From Planctomycetaceae bacterium (GTDB lineage Bacteria > Planctomycetota > Planctomycetia > Planctomycetales > Planctomycetaceae): a stretch of 64,000 bases of DNA. The notes under the pieces are model-generated. The model was given only the letters and a program-made list of their open reading frames with translations. It searched no databases and was not told the DNA's origin. How positions within the stretch are numbered: position 1 is the first letter of the stretch; each line of letters starts with the position of its first letter. The position numbers and the translations under genes were made by a program. Below, piece after piece: positions 39,105 to 50,200 of this stretch. The stretch is from the NCBI GenBank assembly GCA_014762625.1, contig JABURQ010000020.1:1-64000 (forward strand). Direction: 5' to 3'.

Positions 39105-40095
39105 GTTCCGGGTCGTTCAACGCGTCTTCCTGTCGATAGAGCGACGTGGAGATGTATTGTGTGGGAGGGAGTTCCTCCCCTTTGAAATGGGCGACGATCG
39201 ATTCGATCACTTTGATCCCCATTTTGTCGGGATACTGGATCGGATCTGCGTAGATTTTTCCTTCTTTGATCGCCTGTTTGCCTTCGGGTTGGCCGTCGAA
39301 TCCGATGATGATCACCTCGTCTCCGAGTTGGGCTTTTTCGAGCGCCGCCCGCGCTCCGAGCGCCGCCGGGTCGTTGATCGCGAAGATGCCGGCGAGATCG
39401 GGATTGCTTTGCAGGGCGTCTTCGGTGGCTTTCAGGCCGACCGCTTTGTCGCCGTTGCTTTCGAGCGTGTTGACGATTTCGATTTTCGACTCCGCGGTCT
39501 TGTTATGCTCGTCGATCACTTTTCGGAAGCCGTTTTCGCGAAGTTCGCACGATTCCGAGCCTTCCTTATTCAGTACGATGATCTTCCCGCCGTCCGGTCC
39601 CAGCGCTTCGATCATAGCTTCCGCGGCTTTTTCGCCTCCTTCGAAGTTATCGGTTGCGACCTGAGTCAGGATCTCGACTCCTTCTTTATTGCAGGGGGTA
39701 TCGACGGTGATGACGGGAATGTTCGCTTCGTTGGCGGCTTGAATGGCGGGAACGATGGCGGCTGACTTCACGGGGCTCACCACAATCACCGACACATCCT
39801 GGACAATCAGATCGTTGATTTGATTATTCTGCGTGGCGGCGTCGTCGTTTGCACTCAACGCAATCACTTCGTAGCCGTACTTCTCGGCTTCCGCTTTCAT
39901 GTTGTCGGCGATCACTTTGAAAAACGGATTGTCGAACGTTAGTAGCGAGACTCCGATCGTGCCGCGCGGCGCCGGTTTCTCTTCCTGAGCGGAGTCTTGC
40001 GAGTTCGAGGAGGTTTCGGAACCTCCCTGGCAACCGTAGAGAGCGAGCGATAAGCAGAGTAAGGCAAACAGGAAAAAAGGATTGAGGCGCTTCAT
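39097..40095 (-). CDS. Sugar-type ABC transporter substrate-binding lipoprotein (orphan)
   Basis: A 332-residue periplasmic binding protein of the ribose/galactose (RbsB, PF13407) family. The signal peptide ends in a lipobox SLALYGC, giving a membrane anchor. The mature part begins GTIGVSLLTFDNPFF and runs through DDAATQNNQINDLIVQDVSVIVV, NIPVITVDTPC and GIFAINDPAALGA, all typical of the fold. No permease or ATPase gene is adjacent, so it either works with a distant transporter or acts as a sensor. Its stop overlaps the end of the convergent REC-GHKL gene. Confidence 0.92.
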   Translation of the reverse strand: MKRLNPFFLFALLCLSLALYGCQGGSETSSNSQDSAQEEKPAPRGTIGVSLLTFDNPFFKVIADNMKAEAEKYGYEVIALSANDDAATQNNQINDLIVQDVSVIVVSPVKSAAIVPAIQAANEANIPVITVDTPCNKEGVEILTQVATDNFEGGEKAAEAMIEALGPDGGKIIVLNKEGSESCELRENGFRKVIDEHNKTAESKIEIVNTLESNGDKAVGLKATEDALQSNPDLAGIFAINDPAALGARAALEKAQLGDEVIIIGFDGQPEGKQAIKEGKIYADPIQYPDKMGIKVIESIVAHFKGEELPPTQYISTSLYRQEDALNDPELK

Positions 40096-40162
40096 GAATC
40101 ACAGTCCTTCGAAGTTGGAATCGCGTGTCGCGTGTGTGGAGCGGGAGTTGTTCAACGGGCTG

Positions 40163-41122
40163 TTAAGGAGTCGTCTCTGTAGACTCTTTTTTCTCGGACG
40201 TTCCCATCAATTCCCAGGCGGGAACCCAGTCGATGCCGGTCAGTTTCATATCATAGGTGTCCAACAGCCGGTGGTGCATGTCTTTGAGATGAGCGGCTCC
40301 GTAGAAGACGCCGATTTTTCGTTTCCCGGCGTCAATCTGTTCCTTCATCACCTGCAAAGCGACTTTATTACGTTCGGTGACAATCGTGGAACCGTCCGGG
40401 CCGTTCAATGCGTCAAGCATGACGTCATTGTTTCCGAGTTCTTCCGCCATCGCCCGCTTGAGCACCATCGGTCCGTTCTTGCGGTCGAAGATCGCCGCCA
40501 GCAGCATGGCGTCGTTCACTTGAGTCGGTTTGTCGGCCTGTTGCGCGAGGCTGGCGCGCATCATGGAGAGAAACATGGAAAGGGGCGACTCGTTTTTCTC
40601 CTGCATCGATTCCCAGAACTGTTCGGGAGACATGTCCGCATGCACGAAATTCTTGGCCTGGTAGTCGATTTGTTCCAGTTGAAACTCCAGTTGCAGCAAA
40701 TTCTTCATAAACCCCTGCAACGCGGAGACGGGACTCGCATTTTCGCGGCGGCCGTTCGCCGGAATGCGCGTTCCTTTGGGAGCCACCAATTCATACAACA
40801 AAACGTCGTAATTCTTGAATCGTTCATCAAGCCGATCGTAGTAAGTCTGGTCGCCAATATGCACGGCACCGATCAAATCGACGACCACGGTCGGCTTCCC
40901 TTTGCGTTTCTGTTCATACCGGGCGATGGCGGTATCGAGAGAAACGAGTTGACCGTCGTCCTGTTTCAGGACGCGAATGAAACGCGGGTTCTTCTCGAGG
41001 GCCGCCTTCGGAGGCGGAGGAGCGGTGTCTGCGCATTTGGACTGGGCAGTCGCCGTTCCCCATAGATTGGTCACAGCCAATGCAACAATAAACAGGATCT
41101 GCTGAATTCGATTCAGAGGCAT
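40163..41122 (-). CDS. TraB/GumN-like putative secreted protease-fold protein
   Basis: A 319-residue protein with a signal peptide (about 1-27, ending GTATAQ). Two conserved blocks identify the TraB/PrgY/GumN (TIKI-like) group: VVVDLIGAVHIGDQTYYDRL near residue 80 and the mirrored RKIGVFYGAAHLKDMHHRL near 280, each with a Gly-x-x-His motif thought to line a metal site. A Pro-rich stretch (APPPPKAAL) links the signal peptide to the domain. Some members of this group are metalloproteases, but activity is not proven for bacterial ones. The ATG at 41120-41122 is preferred to a TTG six codons earlier. The substrate-binding protein gene follows on the same strand. Confidence 0.78.
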   Translation of the reverse strand: MPLNRIQQILFIVALAVTNLWGTATAQSKCADTAPPPPKAALEKNPRFIRVLKQDDGQLVSLDTAIARYEQKRKGKPTVVVDLIGAVHIGDQTYYDRLDERFKNYDVLLYELVAPKGTRIPANGRRENASPVSALQGFMKNLLQLEFQLEQIDYQAKNFVHADMSPEQFWESMQEKNESPLSMFLSMMRASLAQQADKPTQVNDAMLLAAIFDRKNGPMVLKRAMAEELGNNDVMLDALNGPDGSTIVTERNKVALQVMKEQIDAGKRKIGVFYGAAHLKDMHHRLLDTYDMKLTGIDWVPAWELMGTSEKKESTETTP

Positions 41123-41297
41123 GATAGAAATCTCGGTCAAGAATAAGTTCTCACGGGTATCCTCAATTATACAGCAAACGGCTCATTTCTCAGCAGAATT
41201 GTTGTGCCAAAACCGGATGATTCAACGATTCTCACAAAGACGCAGCTTGAGATTACGCCACGGAACACGATAATAAGGCTTCCAAATTACTCTGCGG

Positions 41298-44096
41298 ATG
41301 CTCTGGATGCCTATCACACGGACGTTTCTCGACTGGTCTCGCCCCGCTCTGGTCGCGTTATGCGATTATCTGTTCGATCCGGTCGCCGAACATGGAACCC
41401 TGGATCTGTCCGATCATTTGATGGTGGTTCCGGGGGGACGTGCCGGTCGGCGGTTACAGGAGTTGTTGGTCTCCATGGCCGACGAACGCTCGATCATTCT
41501 GGTGCCACCGGAAATCGTGACCCTCGGTGCGGTTCCGGAACGGCTGTATCTGCAACAAAAACCATTCGCCGACGATCTGACGCAACATCTCGCCTGGATT
41601 CGCGCGTTGCGCGAATTCGACCGGGATCGATTGCAGCCGTTCTTTCCCAATCTTCCCGACGACGACAGCTTTCTGGCGTGGAAGCCGTTCGCGGAGATTC
41701 TGGCCAATCTGCATCGCGAACTGGCGGCCGACAATCTCGATTTCGGCGATGTGATCTCCCGAGGGAGTCAACTCGATAACTTTCCGGAGGTGGCGCGCTG
41801 GAATATCCTCCGCGAAATTCAGGAAAACTATCTGACTCTTCTCGATGAGTTGAATATCTGGGATCGGCAAACGGCTCGGCTGTTCGCCATCAAATACGAG
41901 GAATGCCGGACCGACCGGAACATTATGCTGGTCGGGACGGTCGATATGAATCAAACGACCCGCCAGATGCTCGATCAGGTGGCCGACGATGTCGAATCGA
42001 TCGTCTTTGCTCCGGAAAAATTCTCTCCACGCTTTGACGAACATGGCTGCCTGAAACCGGACGCGTGGCGATATGTCCTGTCGGAAATCAAAGACGAACA
42101 GATCCGGATCGTCGGAAAGCCCGGCGATCAAGCGGACGAAGTTCTGCGGACGTTGGGAGATTTGAACGGTCGCTATGCGGGAGAAGATATTGTCGTCGGC
42201 GTTCCCGATGAATCCCTGGTGCCGGTCGTCGAACAACGACTGGAATCTGCCGGATTGAGAAGTCGTTACGGCGTCGGACGAACCATCAAGCATTCGCTCG
42301 CCGCGAAGCTGCTGTTGCAGCTTGCGGACTGGCTGGACGAGGAAACGGTCGTCGCTTTTCAGAATCTGTTGCGACATCCCGCCGTCGAGCAATACCTGCA
42401 ACGAGAACAGATCGACGGCGACTGGCTCACCGAACTCGACCGTTATCGGAACAAACATCTGCCGGTGAAACTGAACGCTCACTGGCTGGGAAAGGAAGAA
42501 GACCGCCAGACGATTGAAGATGTCCACGAAGCCCTGTCGTCGCTGCTGAAGGATTGGAAACATCAGCAGCGTCTCCTCCCGGAATGGTCGCCGGCGCTGG
42601 TGCAGATTCTCTCGAAACTGTTTGACGGCAGGGAGTTATCCGCCGCGGAGCGGAAGGACTGGTCCCTCATCACCGATGCCATTCGATCAGCGCTTCAGAA
42701 ATTTGCCGATCTTCCCGAAACGCTCGTTCCCGCGGTCAGTGGGGCGGATGTGTTGCGTCTGCTGCATTCCGAAATTGCGAACACCGAGATCCCGCCGGAG
42801 AGCCATCCCGACGCCATCGAATTGCTCGGATGGCTGGAACTTCCCTGGGACGATGCTCCGGTGCTGGTGGTCACGGGAATGAATGAAGGATTCGTCCCCT
42901 CGTCGCAGAACGGCGATCTTTTTCTGCCGAACCAGTTACGGCAGATTCTGGATCTGGAAGATAACCAGCGTCGCGCAGCTCGCGATGCGTACGCGCTCAG
43001 TGTGATGGCGGCCTCGCGAGCGGAATTCACGTTGATCGCCGGTCAGATGTCGGCGAACAACGATCCGCTTGTGCCGAGTCGCTTTCTGTTTGGAGATTCT
43101 CCGGAATTGAATGTCTCCCGAACGCTCAAATTTTTTCGCGAAGAATCGACGAGACCGAGCTCCGTTCCCGGACGACTGCGGGCAGGTCGCGAAATTGCTG
43201 AGTTCTCACCGCCGCGTCTGGAATCGTACGCCACGCAGTTGGAATCGATGCGGGTGACGGAGTTCCGGGATTACATCCAATGCCCCTACCGCTATTTTCT
43301 GAAACATCATCTCAGATTGAAGTCTGTGATTTCGTCCGCGGAAGAACTGGACGGCGGCGCGTTCGGAAATGTACTGCATGAAGTTCTGGAACGATTTGGT
43401 CGCCACGAGGAAATCCGCAGCCAGACGAATCCCGAACCGATTCGCGCCTTCCTGAACCACGAACTGAACCATTTGATGGAAGCGTTTTACGGCACAGATC
43501 CGGAGCCCGCCATCCGCATTCAAACGGAACGCATGCGAGCCCGCCTTTCCAAATTTGCCGAATGGCAAGCCGGTTGGAGTGCCGAGGGATGGCGCATCGA
43601 ACACGTCGAAGAAGAGGTTCGCCGCGAACACGAAGCGGAGTTCGAGGTAGACGGGACGCCGATTCTGTTACGCGGGCGCATCGACCGCATCGACATCCAC
43701 CAGTCTTCGGGGGAGGTCATGGTGTTCGATTACAAAACGAGCGACTCCGGAAAGACGCCCGAAAAGACCCATTATCGAAAACAGAAAGGCGAATGGATCG
43801 ACCTGCAACTCCCGCTCTATCGGCATCTCGTGAAATCGCTCGGGATACAGGCGGACGTCGAGCTGGCCTATATCAACCTCCCGAAAAAACTGGATGACGT
43901 CAAACATCAACCCGCCAACTGGGACGCCGACTTGCTGGCGTCCGCCGATGAAAAGGCGCGGGAAATCGTACGAGCTATTCGGGAGAATATTTTCTGGCCG
44001 CCGAGCGACGATGGCGGTTTGATGCAGGAATTCGCCGAAATTTGTCTGGAAACGACCGTCCTCGAACCGGACGACGAGGAGGGAATGGAACGATGA
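41298..44096 (+). CDS. addB: AddB-like subunit of helicase-nuclease (PD-(D/E)XK nuclease)
   Basis: A 932-residue partner of AddA in the AddAB complex that processes double-strand breaks for recombination. The N-terminal part is an inactivated helicase-like fold (HLMVVPGGRAGRRLQEL replaces a Walker A), the central part includes DAPVLVVTGMNEGFVPS, and the C-terminal nuclease has RIDRIDIHQ and VFDYKTSD (about 790-815) giving the catalytic Asp and Lys. A Cys in QCPYRYFLKHH (C662) matches the first iron-sulfur ligand of Bacillus AddB, but the C-terminal CxxC group is absent, so the cluster is probably missing. ATG at 41298 or 41307 may be used. It overlaps addA by 4 bp. Confidence 0.88.
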   Translation: MLWMPITRTFLDWSRPALVALCDYLFDPVAEHGTLDLSDHLMVVPGGRAGRRLQELLVSMADERSIILVPPEIVTLGAVPERLYLQQKPFADDLTQHLAWIRALREFDRDRLQPFFPNLPDDDSFLAWKPFAEILANLHRELAADNLDFGDVISRGSQLDNFPEVARWNILREIQENYLTLLDELNIWDRQTARLFAIKYEECRTDRNIMLVGTVDMNQTTRQMLDQVADDVESIVFAPEKFSPRFDEHGCLKPDAWRYVLSEIKDEQIRIVGKPGDQADEVLRTLGDLNGRYAGEDIVVGVPDESLVPVVEQRLESAGLRSRYGVGRTIKHSLAAKLLLQLADWLDEETVVAFQNLLRHPAVEQYLQREQIDGDWLTELDRYRNKHLPVKLNAHWLGKEEDRQTIEDVHEALSSLLKDWKHQQRLLPEWSPALVQILSKLFDGRELSAAERKDWSLITDAIRSALQKFADLPETLVPAVSGADVLRLLHSEIANTEIPPESHPDAIELLGWLELPWDDAPVLVVTGMNEGFVPSSQNGDLFLPNQLRQILDLEDNQRRAARDAYALSVMAASRAEFTLIAGQMSANNDPLVPSRFLFGDSPELNVSRTLKFFREESTRPSSVPGRLRAGREIAEFSPPRLESYATQLESMRVTEFRDYIQCPYRYFLKHHLRLKSVISSAEELDGGAFGNVLHEVLERFGRHEEIRSQTNPEPIRAFLNHELNHLMEAFYGTDPEPAIRIQTERMRARLSKFAEWQAGWSAEGWRIEHVEEEVRREHEAEFEVDGTPILLRGRIDRIDIHQSSGEVMVFDYKTSDSGKTPEKTHYRKQKGEWIDLQLPLYRHLVKSLGIQADVELAYINLPKKLDDVKHQPANWDADLLASADEKAREIVRAIRENIFWPPSDDGGLMQEFAEICLETTVLEPDDEEGMER

Positions 44097-47000
44097 CTGA
44101 CCTCTCCCAGCAGTTTCCGGACACCGTCATCCGAGCCTCGGCAGGCACGGGAAAGACGTTCCAGCTTTCGAATCGCTATCTCGGTTTGCTGCATCAGAAT
44201 CAGCCGCCGGAACAGATTCTCGCCAGCACGTTTGCCCGCAAAGCTGCCGGCGAAATTCTGGAACGAGTGATGATGCGTCTGGCGGAAGCGGCGGAAAGCG
44301 AGAATGAGCAGCGGGAACTCGAAGACCATCTGAAGTCCGGGCCGCTGACTCAGGAGCGTGCGGCGATCCTGCTTTCTCAACTGGTGCAGCATCTGCATCA
44401 ATTGCGGGTCGGGACGTTGGATGCCTTCTTCGTGCAGACCGCAAGCCATTTTGCGTTGGAGTTCGGTCTTCCCGGCGGCTGGACGATTCTGGAAGATCTC
44501 GACGATCGGGCCTTACGCATCGAAGCGCTGCGGCAGATGCTGAGAGAAAAGTCGAAGTCGTGGGACGAACTCACTACGTTAATCGGTTTGCTGCAGAAAG
44601 GGGAAAGTGCGCGGGATGTCGTCGATTCTCTGCTGACGACGATCGATGACTTTTACGCGCTCTTCCAGGAGACGGAGGCTCCCGCATGGACGGGACAACC
44701 GAAGCTGCCGACGCTCTCCGAGGAACAGGTCGCACAACAGATTCTGGCGTTACAAGAAGCCCCGCTTCCCGAAAACGGTCATCATAAGAACGCCCACAAG
44801 GCGTCGATCCAATACGCCCAACAGGAACTGTGGGACAATTTCCTGTCGGCGGGATTTCCCAAATGCATTCTGGCCGACAACCTCGTCTTCTATCGAAAAG
44901 AGATCGAACCGCTATTTGTGGAACTGTACGAGCCTTTGGTGACCCATGCTCGCGGCGAGGTCGTCAACAAACTACTCTATCAGACGGAGGCCACCTATCG
45001 CCTGCTGGAGTCGTTTCATGCCTGTTATCATCCGCTCAAGTTGAAACGACGCGGCTTGCGATTTGAGGATATCAGCCGGACGCTCGCCGAGAATCTGCCG
45101 CGAACCGAACTCCAGCATATCGAATTTCGCCTCGATGCCTCTCTGCATCATCTGCTGTTGGATGAGTTCCAGGATACGTCGCTGTTACAGTGGAAGGTGA
45201 TTCAACTTTTCGCCAAAGAGGTTAACCGACAGAACGAGAAAACGTTCTTTTGTGTCGGAGATGTGAAGCAGGCGATCTACGGCTGGCGTGGCGGGATCTC
45301 CGAGATTTTTGACAAGGTGGCGAGTGAACTCGACCAGATTCAGGAATTGCCGCTCGACGAAAGCCGTCGCTCGGCTCCCGTGATCATGGAGGTCGTGAAC
45401 GAAGTCTTCGGATCGTTGTCGACAAATCCCGCACTCGGGGAGGATCCCGACGTCCAGCGTACCTGGCAAACCCGCTTTCAGACTCACAAAACCTTTCACG
45501 AAGACTATACAGGGTTCGTACAGCTCGAAACCTACCCTGTCGATGAAGACGGGAAAACCGATAAATGGCGAAAAGCGAGGTTCGTTGCTGAGAAAGTCGC
45601 CTCGCTCCATCGCGAGCATCCGGGCTGCACCATCGGAGTTCTCACGCGCACGAATCAAACCGTCGGTCGCATCATTCACTACCTCCGCAATCCCGTCGCG
45701 GGGACGCGAGAACCGGTCTTCGCGAGTGAAGAGGGCGGAAACCCGCTCACCGATTCCGCCGCCGTCATCTACATTCTTTCCCTTATGAAACTCGCCGCCC
45801 ATCCGGGAGATCTCGTGGCCCGGTTTAATGTGGTTCATTCGCCGCTCGCGGAGATCGTGAACTACAAAAACCACCGCAGCGATGCGACGGCTCGCGCGGT
45901 GGCCTCGCAAGTGCGGCAACAGTTATTGCAGGAGGGCTACGGCCCGACCATCGAGAATTGGATTCGACAATTGGCTCCCCGTTGCGACCGACGGGAACTC
46001 GACCGCCTGTTGCAACTGGTCGAGCTCGCCTGGCAATATGAAGAACGGGCGACGTTGAATCCGCTCGATTTTGTGCATTACGTCGAAGAAACGAAAGTCG
46101 AGTCTCCTTCCTCGGCGGACGTCCGCGTGATGACCGTCCATCAATCGAAAGGGTTACAGTTCGATCTGGTGGTGTTGCCCGAGCTGGACGGAACGATCGT
46201 CAGCGGACGCGACAAATACATCGTCGATCGAGCTGAACCGACAGCTCCGGTGACACGGGTCACGCGTTACTTCAGCAGTAGACTGCTGCCGTTGATGCCG
46301 GAGGAAATCCAGATCATGTTCGAGCAGCATCGCTCGCGCACCATCAACGAAGCGCTGTGCCTGCTATACGTCGCCATCACCCGGGCCGTTCATTCTCTCT
46401 ATGTGATCACGGAACCCAATCAGAAGCCGGAATCTCTCCGCGCATCGACCATCCTGACCAACGCGCTGTCAGAGGAAGACCCGGAACCCGCGACGGTGCT
46501 GCGGGAAATCGGTGATCCCGACTGGTACGAACGACATCGAGCGAAGTTCGAATCGCGGACCGTCGAACGCGAACCGGAACCTGCGGAAGAACTGACGTCG
46601 ATTCCGTTGGCGCCGGCGGGAAGTCGGCGTTCGAGAAACCTCGACATGATCCAGCCCTCGGCGCACGAAACAGGAATCGCCCCCATGTCCGAATTACTCC
46701 AACCGAGCCGGTCTCTGGAACGGGCTCGGGGGTCGTTGATCCATGCCTGGCTGGAGCAGATCAATTGGTTGGACGAGCACAGACCGACGGAGGACGAATT
46801 GCGGAAAGTCGCCGGTCAGTTCAGCCGTCCCGGTCTCGATCTGGAAGAGACGCTGAACTGGTTCCAACAGCGTTTGGAAATCCCTGCGTTGCGTGCCGAG
46901 TTAGACTCCCGGCAGTATCGCGCTGAGGTTGCACCGTCCCTGTTTCCCGATCTGGCTGAAGAACTCGCGAACGACGAGATCGATCTGGTTGTCCAGCGGG

Positions 47001-47278
47001 AACGAAGAATCGTTTATCGAACGGACCGCGAAATTGTGAACGGCATCGTCGATCGCATGGTTCTGTATCAGCGCGACGGCCAGGTGATCGCCGCCGATGT
47101 CATCGATTACAAAACTGATTTCGCCGACGACGAAGCGTCCATCGAACGGTTGAAGGAGCTTTACCGCCCGCAGTTGGAAAAATACGACCAGGCCATGCAA
47201 ACGCTCTACCAGTTGGAGGAAGAGCGTGTCGTGTTGCGGTTGGGGCTCACTTCCGTCTGCGAATTCCGCCGACTTTAA
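44093..47278 (+). CDS. addA: AddA-like helicase-nuclease (UvrD/REP family)
   Basis: A 1,061-residue superfamily 1A helicase with a C-terminal nuclease. Motif I is RASAGTGKTFQ (Lys21), Ia follows at LASTFARKAAGEI, motif II is LLLDEFQDTS, motif III FFCVGDVKQAIYGWRGG, motif V RVMTVHQSKGLQFDLV and motif VI LLYVAITRAVHS. The end carries a PD-(D/E)XK nuclease with GIVDRMVLYQ and ADVIDYKTDF. With AddB it unwinds and degrades broken DNA ends until a Chi-like site. The start ATG overlaps the addB stop (ATGA), so production of the subunits is coupled. It ends 19 bp from the convergent ccsBA gene. Confidence 0.92.
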   Translation: MTDLSQQFPDTVIRASAGTGKTFQLSNRYLGLLHQNQPPEQILASTFARKAAGEILERVMMRLAEAAESENEQRELEDHLKSGPLTQERAAILLSQLVQHLHQLRVGTLDAFFVQTASHFALEFGLPGGWTILEDLDDRALRIEALRQMLREKSKSWDELTTLIGLLQKGESARDVVDSLLTTIDDFYALFQETEAPAWTGQPKLPTLSEEQVAQQILALQEAPLPENGHHKNAHKASIQYAQQELWDNFLSAGFPKCILADNLVFYRKEIEPLFVELYEPLVTHARGEVVNKLLYQTEATYRLLESFHACYHPLKLKRRGLRFEDISRTLAENLPRTELQHIEFRLDASLHHLLLDEFQDTSLLQWKVIQLFAKEVNRQNEKTFFCVGDVKQAIYGWRGGISEIFDKVASELDQIQELPLDESRRSAPVIMEVVNEVFGSLSTNPALGEDPDVQRTWQTRFQTHKTFHEDYTGFVQLETYPVDEDGKTDKWRKARFVAEKVASLHREHPGCTIGVLTRTNQTVGRIIHYLRNPVAGTREPVFASEEGGNPLTDSAAVIYILSLMKLAAHPGDLVARFNVVHSPLAEIVNYKNHRSDATARAVASQVRQQLLQEGYGPTIENWIRQLAPRCDRRELDRLLQLVELAWQYEERATLNPLDFVHYVEETKVESPSSADVRVMTVHQSKGLQFDLVVLPELDGTIVSGRDKYIVDRAEPTAPVTRVTRYFSSRLLPLMPEEIQIMFEQHRSRTINEALCLLYVAITRAVHSLYVITEPNQKPESLRASTILTNALSEEDPEPATVLREIGDPDWYERHRAKFESRTVEREPEPAEELTSIPLAPAGSRRSRNLDMIQPSAHETGIAPMSELLQPSRSLERARGSLIHAWLEQINWLDEHRPTEDELRKVAGQFSRPGLDLEETLNWFQQRLEIPALRAELDSRQYRAEVAPSLFPDLAEELANDEIDLVVQRERRIVYRTDREIVNGIVDRMVLYQRDGQVIAADVIDYKTDFADDEASIERLKELYRPQLEKYDQAMQTLYQLEEERVVLRLGLTSVCEFRRL

Positions 47279-47297
47279 GAGTCTCGTTTTTCTTCGT

Positions 47298-50200
47298 CTA
47301 TCCGTCCATTGCGTGCCGTTTGAAACTCCACCATTGATTCTGTGGAACGGCGGCAGCCACAGCGATGATAGCCAGTTGCACGAGGCAGAAGACTCCGAGA
47401 GCAAACAAAACCCCTTCGGTGAATCCATACGAGTGGAGGCCGACGCCGAGCTGGTTAACGCCGAACCACGACCAACTGGTCGCGATATTGCCTCCCATCG
47501 CCAGACAAGCGAGACCGCGATCTTTGACCATACCTCCCCAGCGGGCGTGAAGCACTAACGCATTCCACAGCACGATAATCAGGGCTCCGTTCTCTTTCGG
47601 ATCCCAACCCCAGAATCGACCCCAGGAATCATCCGCCCACAAACCTCCCAGTACCGTTCCCACGAAACTGAAGAAGATCGAGAAGCAGAGAATACCGTAA
47701 ATCATCCGGATCAGATCGCGCGACGCACTTTTCTCCAGAGTCGGCGTCAGGAATCCGCGCACGAAGTAGGCGAGACCCAGGAAACCGGCGACAAAGGTGG
47801 TCGCGTACCCGAAGGTGATACAGACCACGTGAGTCGCCAGCCAGAATTGCGTATCGAGGACGGCCTGCAGAACCCCGATCGTGTCTTCTCCGATGGCGAG
47901 AAACTGTGCGATCAGAAGCGTTCCGAAACTCATCGCCGACGAAATCACGACGGCGATACCGATCGGATACAGCCATTCCAAAAGCAATCCCAACGCAATC
48001 GCTCCCCAACCGATGAAGATCGCCGAGGAGTAGAGATTCGTCACGGGAGGACGCCCCGAAATATAAATCCGCGAAGCGAGTCCGTAGGTATGGACCACCA
48101 GCAGAAAAACAGTAATCCAGAACGCCGCATTACGCAGAGGAACCGACCATCCAATCCAGGAAAGCAGCCCCAAAATAAACGCGAAGACGGAGATCACGGC
48201 CGCATAGTAGTAGAGCGAAGTATGATTGAAATAGGCTTCGTAGGCGATTCGTTCTTTATCCATTCCGGGAGGAGGCGCATTATCCAGGAAGGCCAGATAA
48301 CCGGCGACGGCTCGATTGAAATCCTTGACGTCTTTCTCAGCATAAGCTTCGCGGATTTTGGTGAACTGCTTGGTGAGCGGATTGACCGGTTGATTGACGA
48401 ATTCTGCAATCTCGGTCTCGACGACGCTCACTGGATAGTATTCCCAATCGTCTTCATACTTGGGCTCATCCGGATCGACCTCTTCCACGTCGAGGTCCAT
48501 GGTGGGAATCAGTAACGGGGCTTGCAGACGGCTCAGGTATTCCGGATAGGCGGCTCGCAACTGCTGAATCTGTTGTATGCGGGCGATCGCCTCCTCGCGG
48601 TTTCTCATAAACTCTTCTTCTGTGGGAAGTCGAAAGAGATCTTTGGGCAGAAAGCCTTCGCGAATCTGCGAGTAGATTTGAATCTTCTCGGCGACTTCCT
48701 GAAGCTTCAAATCCATTAATGAAATTTTGCCTTCTTTTTCTCCCTTTTGAATCGCGGAAACTTTTTCGAGATGAGCTTGGAGTTTGTCGACTTTGGAAGG
48801 GTATTGTTGCGCCTCCTCTTCATTCTCCGGCGGAGCGGAAATTTCGTCGAAGGAATAGAGAAAGCCTTTCCGGTTTTCGAGATCGAGAAATTGTTGCGCT
48901 TCCAGATTCTCGATGTAAAAAATTTCATAGCCGTCCGCCCGAGTCCCGATCATAAACTTCTCATCAGAATCGGGATCTGTCCCTTTGACGGGGGTCATCA
49001 AGTCGATCAAAAATTGAATCGCGGGTTGTTTCTCGTCATTCAGATCCTTGAATTCCACCTTCTTGGACAAAGCGCGAAGCGTATTGCGGGCGACCGAATC
49101 GAGAGGTTTGAGGCGCCCTTGTTCGCGGACCGGAATTTGCCCGAAGGCGTAGAGATTGATTTCTCCCTCTTCCGGTTCGGGCGTTCGCAGGTGACTTCCC
49201 AGATAAAACGCCATCAACAACGTGATCGCCAACGGGAACCAGATCCCCACATTCGACTTCCAGGATCGTTCGGTCGGCTGCGGAGCCGAAGAAGAAGATT
49301 CCTCGTCCAGTTCGGAGCCCATCGCCGCCTCCACCGGCGTTTGTTCGCGTTCTTTGCGGTTCAGGAACCGCCCCAGAGTCAACAGAAACTGGGCCAGCAT
49401 CCCGACCGCCACGATCATGCAGGAGACGTAAGGGATCATCCAGCCGGTATTCGTCACCACGGAGAGAGTCGTCGAATCGGGACCGTTAGGGTCGTCGAAC
49501 ATCCCCGATTGATAGAAGGTTTCCCCACTGTAACGAAGTGGGTTGTTCATCCAGATTTTCGCTTCGAGCGTATTATCGGTTTCTTTGTCCTGCAGCACGA
49601 TTTGCGAGGAGTAATCGCGCGGGGTGCGGGTTCCTTCATAGTTGATTTGCTCAGCGTTTTCGAGGTAGACCGAATACGGCTTGTAGAGTCGTTTGAAGCG
49701 GAGGAAGACCTGATATTCCTCATCCCCCACGGTGACCGTTTCCCCCTGATCCATCGAGGCCGGTTGGACCGAGAGCAGGTTCTTGCTGAGAATCTTATCG
49801 GGATTTCCTTTCTCGGTGATGGTGACGTAGGCAGACGGTTGATCGACCTGTTCGCTGCTGCTCGCTCCGGTCGCGGCGGCGACCGGTTCGGGGGCGAATT
49901 CTTTCCCGAATCCGCCGGTCACTTTTTTCTGGTCCTCTCCGGAAGCGCGTGTCAGACGTGCGTTTTGAATGTATTCATCGATGCGAATATCGAACGGCAA
50001 TTCTTCGTCCGAAATGAACTGCTCTTCGTGTTTGTTGCCGGGAAAATATTCTTTCAGTACGCTTCCCGGAACGACGGTCACCTGATCTTCCTCGTCGTTG
50101 AGAGGTTTCGTCACCGCCAGTTCGAGCTTGCGAATATCGCGGGCAAAATTGACGGTCTCTCCCTCAACGATATGCATTTGCGCTTCATCGGCGGCGACCC

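Noticed and set aside
47271-47290. Terminator after addA
   Set aside because: GACT-TTAAG-AGTC is only a 4-bp stem overlapping the stop codon, followed by TCGTTTTT; too weak to call.
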